Shown piece by piece: positions 51,199 to 59,744 of a stretch of DNA of 64,000 nt. Numbering within the stretch: position 1 is the stretch's first letter; each line of letters starts with the position of its first letter. The stretch covers positions 1-64,000 of the forward strand of contig JACKFC010000019.1 in assembly GCA_020632665.1 (NCBI GenBank), written 5' to 3'. Origin of the DNA: Deltaproteobacteria bacterium (GTDB taxonomy: Bacteria > Myxococcota_A > UBA9042). The notes beneath the pieces are model-generated. The model made no database searches. It was given only the letters and a program-made list of their open reading frames with translations, and was not told where the DNA came from. A program made the position numbers and the translations under genes.

Positions 51199-52644
51199 AT
51201 GTACCTCGACCGGATTGTCATCGAACGCTTCAAGTTGATGGAACACCTGGAGATCGACCTGTGTGGGGGGGAAGGGCTGCGGCCACGGAAATTCACCGTC
51301 ATCATCGGTCCGAACGGCTGCGGCAAGTCGAGTGTCCTGCAGGCGATCGCGATGACCGCAGTCGGTGCAGCGGAGATCAACAACCTTGCCAACGAGGTGC
51401 GTGAGCACGTCGTCGATCGGCGCAACGAAGAGTCGATGTGTCTGTCGGCGATCTGGCGGGTCGGCGGCGATCGTCTGAGATCGGAAGTCGAACTCGCGAG
51501 CAACAGCTACAGCTACAGTGCACGCGCAATTTCGTGGACGCCGGGAGGGCCGATTGGCGAGGAACCGCAGCCTGACCCGCTGGTGGCGGCTCGCGGTTCG
51601 GCCGAGCAGGGAGCCGGCCGCGACTGGCTGGTCGCTGCCTACGGCGTCCATCGCTTCGTCACGGCTGGGCGCCCGGAGGCGCCGCGGCAACCGAGCGTCG
51701 ATCGCCTGCGGTCGGTGTTCAGCCCGACAACCACACTGGTTGGCCCGCATTTTCTCGAGCGTGTCGGGCCGGAACGCTCGCAGGAGATGGCCGCGTTGTT
51801 TCGCACCGTGATGCGCAAGATCGAACCGCACCTTCCGGGGATGGTCGACCTCGAGCTCCGCGGCCAAGGCGGGATCCAATTCCCCGCCGATCTGATCAGT
51901 CGGGCGCGATTTCGGCAGACGGTCAGGGCACCCGGGCAGCAGGAAGCGTTGTCCTTGCCGCTCCCTGCCCTTGCCCACGGACTGCAGTCGATCGTTGCGT
52001 GGGTCACGGATCTCGTCGGTTCGTTCGGGGCAGATCCCGGTCTCGGCTGGGCCGAACGTCCGCGCCGTGGTGGCCCGAGGGCACGGGATGCCTGGGCAGA
52101 GGCGACGCTCGCCGGCTTCCGCGGCACTGTGCTGATCGACGAGATCGATCTCCACCTGCATCCCATGTGGCAGAGGGGCATCGTGCCCGCGCTGCGCGCT
52201 GCCTTTCCGGCCCTGCAATTCATCGTCACGACCCATTCTCCGGTCGTGCTCGCGCAGGTTGCGCCCGAAGAGATCATTCGGCTCGACATCGACGACGAGA
52301 CCGGCAACATCTGCGAGGTCGCGTTCGACGAAGAGAGCGGAGAGCTCGAGCCCCGCAGCCGATTGGGCTCTCGCGCATGGGTGCCAGATCCACGACAGCA
52401 GACCGTCGGTGAGTTGATGCAGGCGATGTTTCGTCTGGACACTCCCTATGCCAACCCAATGGGTGGAGATCTGCGCCGCTATCTCGCCCTTCGCAGCGCC
52501 GAAACGACGCCGCCGGCCCGGTCAGCAGCGTCGACAGCGACGGGCCGGCGGCGCAACGCCAATCGCCTCGACTCCCTACGTGACAGCCTCGCGGCCGCCG
52601 GGGTTGTCGTCGACCGCGACGCGATCGAGCGCGTGCCTCCATGA
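51199..52644 (+). CDS. ptuA: Septu defence ATPase PtuA
   Basis: A 481-residue ABC/SMC-like ATPase. Walker A is GPNGCGKSS (about residues 36-43), a long insert follows, and the C-terminal half has Walker B LIDEIDLHLHP and an H-loop VTTHSPVV. The next gene overlaps it as ATGA and encodes an HNH nuclease of the PtuB type, which together define Septu. In this defence system PtuA binds ATP and controls the PtuB nuclease, which cleaves phage or host DNA. The ORF is of usual length for PtuA. The codon choice (AGG, CGA) differs from the host, fitting a transferred island. Confidence 0.88.
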   Translation: MYLDRIVIERFKLMEHLEIDLCGGEGLRPRKFTVIIGPNGCGKSSVLQAIAMTAVGAAEINNLANEVREHVVDRRNEESMCLSAIWRVGGDRLRSEVELASNSYSYSARAISWTPGGPIGEEPQPDPLVAARGSAEQGAGRDWLVAAYGVHRFVTAGRPEAPRQPSVDRLRSVFSPTTTLVGPHFLERVGPERSQEMAALFRTVMRKIEPHLPGMVDLELRGQGGIQFPADLISRARFRQTVRAPGQQEALSLPLPALAHGLQSIVAWVTDLVGSFGADPGLGWAERPRRGGPRARDAWAEATLAGFRGTVLIDEIDLHLHPMWQRGIVPALRAAFPALQFIVTTHSPVVLAQVAPEEIIRLDIDDETGNICEVAFDEESGELEPRSRLGSRAWVPDPRQQTVGELMQAMFRLDTPYANPMGGDLRRYLALRSAETTPPARSAASTATGRRRNANRLDSLRDSLAAAGVVVDRDAIERVPP

Positions 52645-53489
52645 TTCGCTTCGATCGCGGACGAGAACCCGAAGAACTCGCCCGACGACGCGCGGCCGCG
52701 CTGCCGGATGCGATCGCCATGGCGCAGCTGCACGGGGTAGGCTCCAGGGAACACTTCGCGAAACTCGAAAATTACGACCAGGGGAAGTCCGCATTGCACC
52801 GGGCACAAGGCGGCAAGTGTGCGTATTGCGAACGATTCACGCCAGTCGATGGCAACCCGCTCGAGCACTTCCGGCCGAAGAAGGGCGCGATTCGGGCGGA
52901 CAGATCAGTGGACAGGGCCCACTACTGGTGGCTCTGCTGGACTTGGGAGAACCATGTCTTCGCGTGCAACACCTGCAACGGCCAATCCCGCAAAGGCAAT
53001 CGTTTTCACGTCGAGCGCGCGATGGCGACGCCGAACGTGTCGCAGGCAGTACCCATTCCGGCCGAGTTCTTTGACTGGACTGCGGAAAACGCAGCATTGA
53101 TCGATCCCGCGACAGAGGACCCGTTGGACCACCTCGAATGGCGGCCCAATGCGTCCACGAGGCGGCTGTCTCCGAAGCTCTGGCAGTGGGATATCTGCGG
53201 CCTGACGGCGCGAGGAGAGGCGACGATCGCGATCCTCCAACTCGACGCCAACATCGACGTCGTCGCAGCCACGATCCGCAACCACGTTCTGCCACGGGTC
53301 GAGGCAATCCGTGCTCGCGGAGACGCTGGTGCGCTCGCCGACGCCCGAGAGCAGTGGGAGCGTTTGCTAAGCGACACCGTAGAGAACCCGTCGAGCGAGC
53401 TTCGAGGTCCGACGTGGTCTGCACTGCAGCATCTCTTGGCCGAGGTCGAACGGCAGCGGTTCGGGTTGAGGGCAGCGATGCGACCATAG
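52641..53489 (+). CDS. ptuB: Septu HNH endonuclease PtuB
   Basis: A 282-residue HNH nuclease. It has CAYCERFTP (zinc Cys pair), LEHFRPKKG (HNH first part), the YWWLCWTWEN segment, and CNTCNGQSRKGNRF (second Cys pair and final His/Asn region). This pattern matches the retron-associated and Septu HNH family. The ATG overlaps the ptuA stop. No reverse transcriptase or msr-like RNA lies nearby, so Septu rather than a retron is the better call. The rest of the protein (about 120-282) is unassigned and probably binds ptuA or DNA. Confidence 0.88.
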   Translation: MIRFDRGREPEELARRRAAALPDAIAMAQLHGVGSREHFAKLENYDQGKSALHRAQGGKCAYCERFTPVDGNPLEHFRPKKGAIRADRSVDRAHYWWLCWTWENHVFACNTCNGQSRKGNRFHVERAMATPNVSQAVPIPAEFFDWTAENAALIDPATEDPLDHLEWRPNASTRRLSPKLWQWDICGLTARGEATIAILQLDANIDVVAATIRNHVLPRVEAIRARGDAGALADAREQWERLLSDTVENPSSELRGPTWSALQHLLAEVERQRFGLRAAMRP

Positions 53490-53565
53490 GCTGGTGCGTG
53501 AATGACGTGCGTGCGGGCGACGCCGCAGCTGACGTACGTGAACCGAACCCCTGACCCCAGCCGAC

Positions 53566-53715
53566 TCACGCCACCTGCAAGCTCCAAACCCTGATCCGCG
53601 TGTCGATCGCGAGGAATTCCTACCGTCCGAGCGCGCTGCTGCCACTGTTGAACACGACGCCATCGGCAACCTCGAGGCTGCCGCCGTAGTGACTGTGGTC
53701 GGGGGCGCGCAGCTC
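53566..53715 (-). pseudogene. Relic of a WD40-like repeat gene
   Basis: A short minus-strand frame reading ELRAPDHSHYGGSLEVADG and then TAG at 53620-53622, followed in the same frame by EFLAIDTRIRVWSLQVA and a stop. The VWSL end is typical of a WD40 blade. Only the last blade or two would remain. It lies between ptuB and the displaced 3' end and overlaps that copy by 4 nt. A chance frame is possible; confidence is low. Confidence 0.45.
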
Positions 53716-53942
53716 GGGCCGAGCGCACGACGCATGTTCTCGGCATCGGCAAATTAATTAGAGACCAAGCCGAACAGCTCGCCGCGGTGCCGCCGCCGGT
53801 ATGGCAGGCCCACGGCGTGGACGGCGCGGCGCTTCAGCTCGAGGTGGCAGGCCTCACGCCCGATCTCGACGCCAACGGCGACGGCGTCGCCGAGAGCTTG
53901 AGCTTCGCGTTGGTCTTCACCAGCCATCGCCTGCTGCAATGA
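53712..53942 (+). pseudogene. Displaced 3'-end copy of the lipoprotein gene
   Basis: Reads in frame ARAERTTHVLGIGK, then a short unrelated bridge (LIRDQAEQ), then LAAVPPPVWQAHGVDG up to HRLLQ and TGA. The first part matches 50568-50609 and the second (53777-53942) matches 50792-50957 at 159 of 166 bases by my count. An 182-bp segment of the host gene is absent and replaced by 24 bp. There is no start codon of its own. It marks the right edge of the Septu island. Confidence 0.8.
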
Positions 53943-53966
53943 CCAGCGTGAGCGGCGCGGCATCGC

Positions 53967-54221
53967 TCAGAAGAAGTCGCGCTGCTGCACACCCCGCGGC
54001 CGCAGCCGACGGATCCGAAAGAGCAGCCACAGCCCCGAGCAGGCCGCGACGAGCGTGAAGCCCAGCAGGACCTCGCTGACGATCTGCGGCGCCTCGGCCC
54101 ACCGGGCGACGAGCAGCGAGGCGAAACCGGCGACGCCGACGCCGTCGACGACCTTGCGCTGCTTGGCCAGCCGGGCGATCTGGACGTCGATCGCGGCGGC
54201 GCGTTCGGCGGATTCGGTCAT
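53967..54221 (-). CDS. Small membrane protein
   Basis: An 84-residue protein with a charged N-terminal helix (ESAERAAAIDVQIARLAKQRKVVD) and two hydrophobic segments (GVGVAGFASLLVARW; IVSEVLLGFTLVAACSGLWLLF). Its ATG overlaps the stop of the upstream START-domain gene by 4 nt (54218-54221), so they are coupled. Unknown function. It may be a partner subunit of the larger membrane protein. Confidence 0.7.
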   Translation of the reverse strand: MTESAERAAAIDVQIARLAKQRKVVDGVGVAGFASLLVARWAEAPQIVSEVLLGFTLVAACSGLWLLFRIRRLRPRGVQQRDFF

Positions 54222-55624
54222 CGCAGAGCCTCCTCGGGGCGCGCGGGCGCCGTCGCGACCACGGCGATATGGTCGAGCACGCGCAGGTGGATCTGGTGCA
54301 CGATCCGCTCGACCCACTGCGCCCAATACGGCTCTGGGCCCATCGCGACGCTGTACCACGTCCTCCCGATCAGCCGGGTCCGGCCGCCGGGCAGGGCGAC
54401 CAACTCGAACTCACCGCGGCGGCTGCGCAAGGTGCCGTCGACCAGGTGCGGCGCCGCGACGTGCGCGAAGGGCGAGAGCTCGCGCATCGGCGTCGGCTGC
54501 TCGGTGACGTCGAAGGCCAGGCGGTGCGGCGGGTCCCAGACGCGGATCGGCTCGACGAAGGGGCCGGTGGTGAACTCGCAGTAGCGGACCGCGCCGACGC
54601 CCGCACCCTCGATCCGGGCCCGCAGCGGCATCGCCACGCCGGCGCGGAAGAGCCAGGCGTCCTCGGGCGGAGCGGGGATCTCGGGGAAGGCGATCACGAC
54701 CGGCCAGACCCGCTCGGGCGGCGCGTCGACCTCGACCTCGCTCACCACCACGCGCTCGGCCGGGGGCAGCTCGGTGACCAAGCCGAAGAGCGGCAGCGCG
54801 ATCGCCGCGACGTGCCCAGCACCGCCCAGCGGCCGCGACCGCGCCGACGCCCAAACCGCGCCCAGCGCGCCGCCGAAGCCGCCCGCCACGACCGCCGGCG
54901 GCGCCGCCATCGCCAAGCAGATCACCCCCTCGATCGCGAAGAGCAACAAGATCGCGAAGGCCACGACCACCGCCACCACGCCGAGCAAGAAGCCTTGCGT
55001 CGGCTTGAGCACACGCTCACGTCCGGCGACCCAGCCCGCCAGCGCGCCCATCACGAAGGGGCTGGTGAGAAAGACGACGCTGCCGTAGCTGCCACCCAGC
55101 GCGGCGAGAGCCGCCACGATCGGAGCGCCGATCAGCACCGCGAGCCCAACCCCCTTGACCGCGTCGCGCAGCACATCGGCGGTCACGTTCGCGGCCTCCG
55201 GCGCTGCCCCAGGCTCCGGTGCAGGGCGCCGTTTGGTCGGCATCGCGCCGAGCCATGCCATCAGCCCGTAGTTGAGCAACGGCACGCCGAAGAGCAAGCC
55301 CAGCAACGGCGGTAGGCCAGCGTCGTAGGCGCGGCGCACGCTCATCGAGAGGCCGATCCAGGCAAAGGGCAGCGACCAGATGGCGAGCCAGAGCAGCGTC
55401 TTCTCCCCGCCGACGCCGGCCATCTCCTTGCGCAGCGAAAAGATCGGCACCAACAACAGCCCAGGCCCCGGCAACCGCCCCTCCAGCAGCCACACCATCA
55501 GCGACTCGACCGCGACCTTGAGCGCCATCAGCGCGACGCCGGCGAACAAATAGCTGCGGCGGTCGACCGCGGTCCGGGTGCCGAAGAGCAGCGGCAACAC
55601 GCCTGGCCGAGTCGCTGTGGTCAT
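54218..55624 (-). CDS. DUF805-like membrane protein with C-terminal SRPBCC/START domain
   Basis: A 468-residue protein. The first 320 residues hold many hydrophobic segments (SYLFAGVALMALKVAVESL, LLWLAIWSLPFAWIGLSMSV, VVAVVVAFAILLLFAIEG), with the RRSYLFAG start seen in DUF805-like proteins. From about residue 325 a soluble SRPBCC domain follows: VVSEVEVDAPPERVWPVVI, then CEFTTGPFVEPI and TRLIGRTWYSV. Such domains bind hydrophobic ligands. A fusion of a membrane part to a ligand-binding domain suggests lipid or polyketide handling. The ATG at 55624 matches the predicted N-terminal topology. Confidence 0.8.
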   Translation of the reverse strand: MTTATRPGVLPLLFGTRTAVDRRSYLFAGVALMALKVAVESLMVWLLEGRLPGPGLLLVPIFSLRKEMAGVGGEKTLLWLAIWSLPFAWIGLSMSVRRAYDAGLPPLLGLLFGVPLLNYGLMAWLGAMPTKRRPAPEPGAAPEAANVTADVLRDAVKGVGLAVLIGAPIVAALAALGGSYGSVVFLTSPFVMGALAGWVAGRERVLKPTQGFLLGVVAVVVAFAILLLFAIEGVICLAMAAPPAVVAGGFGGALGAVWASARSRPLGGAGHVAAIALPLFGLVTELPPAERVVVSEVEVDAPPERVWPVVIAFPEIPAPPEDAWLFRAGVAMPLRARIEGAGVGAVRYCEFTTGPFVEPIRVWDPPHRLAFDVTEQPTPMRELSPFAHVAAPHLVDGTLRSRRGEFELVALPGGRTRLIGRTWYSVAMGPEPYWAQWVERIVHQIHLRVLDHIAVVATAPARPEEALR

Positions 55625-55788
55625 CGTGGGCTCCGTCGCTGGCTGTTCGTCACAACCGTCGCAGCAATCTCGGACCTTGTCGATGCGCTTCGTCGAGCGC
55701 TTCGTCGATGCACGTTCGCGGCGGCGCGCTGCTACACTCCGCCCCCAGCGCGGGTGTTCTCCGCGCCCACCGCCCAGGGGAGTCACCG

Positions 55789-57135
55789 ATGCCGAACGGC
55801 CTGCCGACCCACATGCCCGCCGAAGACGCGCCGCTCGTCGTCGCCGCCGAGATGGGCTACGGCCACCTGCGTCCGGCCCGCAGCCTCGCGCTGCACCTCG
55901 AAGTGCCCCTGCTCCGCGCCGAGCGGCCGCCGCTCTGCGACGAAGCCGAAGCGCGGCAATGGGACCGCATCCGCACCAGCTACGACGCGCTGGTCCGCGC
56001 CAGCCAGCTCCCCGGCGTCGGCGCGCCCTTCGACGCGCTGCTCCGCGGCATCACCGAGATCCCGACCTTCCACCCCCGCCGCGACCTGCGCCGCGCCGAC
56101 CTCGGCGTCCGTTCGCTGCGGCGACTGATCGACCGCGGCCTCGGCGCCGGCATGGTCGCCTCGCTGCGCGAACGCCCCCGCCCGCTGCTGACCACCTTCT
56201 ACGCCCCCGCCATCGTCGCCGACGCGCACGGCCTCTCCGACGTCTATTGCGTCATCACCGACACCGACTGCGCCCGCATCTGGGTCCCGGCCGACGCCAG
56301 CCAGAGCCGCATCCAATACCTCGCGCCCTCGGACCGCGTCCGCCGCCGCCTCGAGGCCTACGGCGTGCCGGCCGAACACGTCCACCAGACCGGCTTCCCG
56401 CTGCCGCCCTCACTCACCGGCAGCGACGACCTCGCCACGCTGCGCCGCAACCTCGTCGCCCGCCTGCACAGGCTCGACCCCAAGAGCCGCTTCCTGGCCG
56501 GGCACCGCCAGGAGCTCGAGACCTTCCTGCCCGAGTTCTTCGCCCCGCATGACGACACCGACGCCGCAAAGGCCCACGATCCGGCGATCCCGACCCTCAC
56601 CTTCGCGATCGGCGGCTCCGGCGCGCAGGTCGACATCGCCGAGGCCGCCATCGCCGCGCTGGCCCGCAACATCCGCGCCCGCCGGATTCGCCTCGGCCTG
56701 GTCGCCGGCATCCGCCGCGAGGTCCGCGACCGCCTCCTCGCCGCGCTGGAACGGGCCGGCATCGCTGCCGACGATCCCGGCGTCGCCTTGGTCTACGCGC
56801 CAGACTTCGAGGGCTACGCCGAGGCATTCGACGCGCTGCTCGCCGAGACCGACGCGCTCTGGACCAAGACCTCGGAGATGAGCTTCTACGCCGCGCTCGG
56901 CCTGCCCATCGTCATGGCCCCCTCGGTCGGCGTGCAGGAGCGCTACAACCGCCGCTGGCTGAGCGAGGCCGGCGCTGGCGTCGAGCAGCGACCACCGCGC
57001 GACGTCGCCGATTGGTGGGTCGAACTGCTGCACGACGGCGTCCTCGCCCGCGCCGCCTGGACCGGTTTTCTCCGCCTACCCAAGCGGGGCACGCATGCCA
57101 TCGCGCGGTTGGTCAGCGGCCCGAAGGTCGGCTAG
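55789..57135 (+). CDS. Glycosyltransferase-like (GT28/MurG-MGDG type) protein; host gene of island B
   Basis: A 448-residue protein. It has AEMGYGHLRPARSLALHL (the N-terminal Gly/His loop of MGDG-synthase and MurG relatives), a middle region, and a second Rossmann-like half (TLTFAIGGSGAQVDIAEAAI, with WTKTSEMSFYAALGLPIVMAPSVGVQERYNRRWL near the end, like the donor-binding helix of GT28). It may move a sugar onto a lipid, but the substrate is unknown. The last 90 bp recur at 59745-59834 beyond the following two-ATPase island, so the gene is the insertion target of island B. Confidence 0.75.
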   Translation: MPNGLPTHMPAEDAPLVVAAEMGYGHLRPARSLALHLEVPLLRAERPPLCDEAEARQWDRIRTSYDALVRASQLPGVGAPFDALLRGITEIPTFHPRRDLRRADLGVRSLRRLIDRGLGAGMVASLRERPRPLLTTFYAPAIVADAHGLSDVYCVITDTDCARIWVPADASQSRIQYLAPSDRVRRRLEAYGVPAEHVHQTGFPLPPSLTGSDDLATLRRNLVARLHRLDPKSRFLAGHRQELETFLPEFFAPHDDTDAAKAHDPAIPTLTFAIGGSGAQVDIAEAAIAALARNIRARRIRLGLVAGIRREVRDRLLAALERAGIAADDPGVALVYAPDFEGYAEAFDALLAETDALWTKTSEMSFYAALGLPIVMAPSVGVQERYNRRWLSEAGAGVEQRPPRDVADWWVELLHDGVLARAAWTGFLRLPKRGTHAIARLVSGPKVG

Positions 57136-57151
57136 GCGGCGTCCAGATACG

Positions 57152-57197
57152 CGCGGAAAACCACGTACGTTGATATTAACGTACGTGGTTTTCCGCG
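57152..57197. promoter_or_regulatory. 46-bp inverted repeat before the two-ATPase cassette
   Basis: CGCGGAAAACCACGTACGTT (57152-57171) and its exact complement (57178-57197) with a 6-nt centre GATATT. It lies between the stop of the glycosyltransferase-like gene and the ATG at 57210, so it could be a terminator, an operator for the cassette, or a recombination site. It is AT-richer than its surroundings. Confidence 0.75.
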
Positions 57198-57209
57198 TAT
57201 GATTGCCAT

Positions 57210-57785
57210 ATGAAGACCCAAGCATCGAACCCAGGCGGCACGATCTCCCCCGACCAGGTCATCGGCAGAGACGCAGAAATTCGAGACTTCTGGAAGACAT
57301 TGGAGGTTCAGAGCCTAGTGTTGCTCCCGCCGGACGGCGCCGCGGAGCTCGCCTCGCGGCTGCTCTCGGACGAGGCGCTGGCGCAGCATGTCGCAGGCAT
57401 CACGCAGGGCCACCCGTTCCTGATCCAGCACGTCGCCGACCGATTGCACAGGACGAGGGATATGCGCGCCGAGGCCGCGACCGACGCCCTCGCGCAGCTC
57501 GTCGATGCCCCCTCCGATCCGCTCGAGTTGCGACATTACCTCGATCGGCTGAGCACCTACCTCAGCCCGGACCTCCAGGCGCTCGCGTTCAGGGTGCTGG
57601 ATCACGTCGCGGTCGCGGCGCAGGGCGTGGAGCTGCAAGAGCTGCTGCAACTCGGCGATCGCGACGCAATCACCACCATCGTTCGCGCACTGCGCCGAGA
57701 TCACTACCTCGTCCGAGAAGGCCAGCGCATCCACTTCGAGCTGCACTTCCTGCGGCGCTGGTGGTGCCAGGAGCGGATGCTATGA
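57210..57785 (+). CDS. ATPase relative lacking its P-loop (internally deleted)
   Basis: A 191-residue protein. It begins like archaeal-type or STAND ATPases (VIGRDAEIRDFWKTL, QSLVLL) but then jumps straight to the lid and winged-helix part (PPDGAAELASRLL, HPFLIQHVADRL, ALRRDHYLV), so the P-loop and Walker B region of about 150 residues is missing. The frame stays open, so it may still be made and act as a subunit or regulator. Its stop overlaps the ATG of the intact ATPase gene. The deletion is inferred from family layout. Confidence 0.65.
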   Translation: MKTQASNPGGTISPDQVIGRDAEIRDFWKTLEVQSLVLLPPDGAAELASRLLSDEALAQHVAGITQGHPFLIQHVADRLHRTRDMRAEAATDALAQLVDAPSDPLELRHYLDRLSTYLSPDLQALAFRVLDHVAVAAQGVELQELLQLGDRDAITTIVRALRRDHYLVREGQRIHFELHFLRRWWCQERML

Positions 57786-59710
57786 GTGTCCATACCAGCC
57801 GCTATTCGCCGCAGACGCTTGCTGCCGAGACGCGGGCCGAGTTGTTCATCGGCCGGGCGGACGCACGCGACCACCTCGTCTCGGTCCTGGACCACACGCT
57901 GCGCGAAGGCGGCGCCCGCTACCAGCTCGTGGTCGGGCCGCGCGGCATCGGCAAGAGCCACCTCATCCACCTGGTACGCGATCGGCTCGAGGCGGCCGGC
58001 CACACCATCGTCGCGCTCGGCGAGGAGTCGCATCCGAGCTCGGTGCTGGCCTTCCTGGCAGCGGTGCTGCAGCACATGCCGGATGTCGAGGGCCTGCCTC
58101 CGGGTTCGGCGCAGGTCGAATTGCTCCGTGGCGGACCAATCGCGGACGCCGTCGCGCGGGCAATCACGCTGATCAAGGCTCGCCTCGCCGGCGCGTCGAT
58201 GTTGCTGGTCGTCGAGAATCTCGACCGCCTCCTCGACGCGATCGGCAGCGCTGGACAAGCGTCCCTGCGCGGCCTGCTGCAAGAGCAGGGCAGAATCTCG
58301 ATCCTCGCCGGCTCGCAGACCCTCAGCCCGGCCTTCACCCGGCAGGGCGCGCCGTTCTTCAACTTTTTCGCGGTCGAAGAGCTCGAGCCGCTCACCGTCG
58401 AGGCCTGTCGGGAGCAGCTAATCAAGCTGGCGCGACATCACGGCCGCGACGCGCTCGTCGCGTCGCTGCAGACGCCGACCGGCCTCGCCAGGGTCCGAGC
58501 GATCCACCACCTCGCCGGTGGGACGCCACGCGCAATGGCGCTGGTCTTCCCCTACCTGACACCGGAATCGCTCGACGAACTCGAAGGCGTCTTCCTGGAG
58601 CTGGCCGACGAACTCACCCCCTATTTCCAGGAGCAGATCAGGGCGCGCTCTCCGGCACAGCAGGCGATCTTGCAGCTGCTGGCCGAGAATTGGAGCCCGA
58701 TGACACCCTCGGACCTGGCCGACGCCACCTTCACCTCGCAGCAGAGCGTCAGCGGCACGCTGCGCGACCTCAAGCGGGATCACCTCGTCGTCAATCAGGT
58801 GCTCGGACGCAACAGCTACTACGAGATCGCCGACCCGCTCTGGCGCATCGCGCGCTCGATGAAGCGACCAGACGGCATCCCCCTGGCGTTTGTCCGCTTC
58901 TTGCGCTTCTGGCTCACGCCACGAGAACTCGAGGATTGGCTCACGGGCGCCGGTCGCGAGGTCTACCGAGCCATGGTTCGGCAGCTCGACAGCGGCGGGC
59001 TGAGTCGTTTCGACCGCCAAACTTCGAACGAAATCGAAGCTGCGCTGGAGCAGAAGGACCTTGACGGGGTCGTGCGGCGCTCCAAACGATACTACGAAGC
59101 GAGGCCAACGTTGGTATCGGCCTTCTGGGAGTATGTTGCCATGTGGATCGCCGAGGCAGAGCCGGCGAACCACCGCGAAGAGATTGCGCTGTTGCTTGAA
59201 CGTTGGCCCCAGCTGCGGTCATCCCACCTAGGACTCCTTGCGTCCACCACAGTCCTGCGCGCACGCTGTCCCATCCGGGCTCTGGATGCGATGCGCTACG
59301 CCATCGAGCAGACGGACGGCGGCGAACTCTGTGCCGTGAAGGAGTCTTTCGAAGCAAGCGTCAGTACTCGGACGGCATCACTGGCCCAACTGCTTCTGCT
59401 CGCCGCAGGGCTCGGGGATTCTTGGGTGGGAGATAATAGCCACCTCGTGTTGCTGGCCGCACTCGCGACCGTCAGCGAGCCCGCGCGCCGAGCGCTGGGG
59501 GCGGTCGAGGGAATGAAGCGGAATACCGCTCTTCTGGTTGCAGTCATCGAGTTCGGCCTGCCACGTGCCGAACTGGATCGGCTCGCTCCGCATCGCAGCG
59601 ACGCGACCCGATTTATCGAACGCGCCGTGTTCGGCGAGGTTGAGTTGGCGCAATTGCCGGAGCCAGTGCGCGCGTCGGTCGAACAACTCCGCGAGCAGTT
59701 TCGCCTGTAA
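57782..59710 (+). CDS. AAA/ORC-type ATPase with winged helix and helical C-terminus
   Basis: A 642-residue protein. The ATPase core has ELFIGRADARDHLV, Walker A GPRGIGKSHL, Walker B MLLVVENLDRLLD and a sensor-like ILAGSQTLSP. A winged helix follows (MTPSDLADATFTSQQSVSG), then about 250 residues of helices with aromatic patches (RYYEARPTLVSAFWEYVAMWI). The ATG overlaps the TGA of the short ATPase relative (57782-57785). Pairs of such ATPases occur in defence and mobile islands of many bacteria, but I know no named system with this pair. Codon use is less biased than in host genes. Confidence 0.78.
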   Translation: MSVHTSRYSPQTLAAETRAELFIGRADARDHLVSVLDHTLREGGARYQLVVGPRGIGKSHLIHLVRDRLEAAGHTIVALGEESHPSSVLAFLAAVLQHMPDVEGLPPGSAQVELLRGGPIADAVARAITLIKARLAGASMLLVVENLDRLLDAIGSAGQASLRGLLQEQGRISILAGSQTLSPAFTRQGAPFFNFFAVEELEPLTVEACREQLIKLARHHGRDALVASLQTPTGLARVRAIHHLAGGTPRAMALVFPYLTPESLDELEGVFLELADELTPYFQEQIRARSPAQQAILQLLAENWSPMTPSDLADATFTSQQSVSGTLRDLKRDHLVVNQVLGRNSYYEIADPLWRIARSMKRPDGIPLAFVRFLRFWLTPRELEDWLTGAGREVYRAMVRQLDSGGLSRFDRQTSNEIEAALEQKDLDGVVRRSKRYYEARPTLVSAFWEYVAMWIAEAEPANHREEIALLLERWPQLRSSHLGLLASTTVLRARCPIRALDAMRYAIEQTDGGELCAVKESFEASVSTRTASLAQLLLLAAGLGDSWVGDNSHLVLLAALATVSEPARRALGAVEGMKRNTALLVAVIEFGLPRAELDRLAPHRSDATRFIERAVFGEVELAQLPEPVRASVEQLREQFRL

Positions 59711-59744
59711 GGAACCGACGGAAGCTCCGCAATCGACCAGCGTC

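Noticed and set aside
51199..53489. Retron
   Set aside because: The ATPase and HNH proteins resemble retron effectors, but no reverse transcriptase or msr/msd-like structure is present, so Septu fits better.
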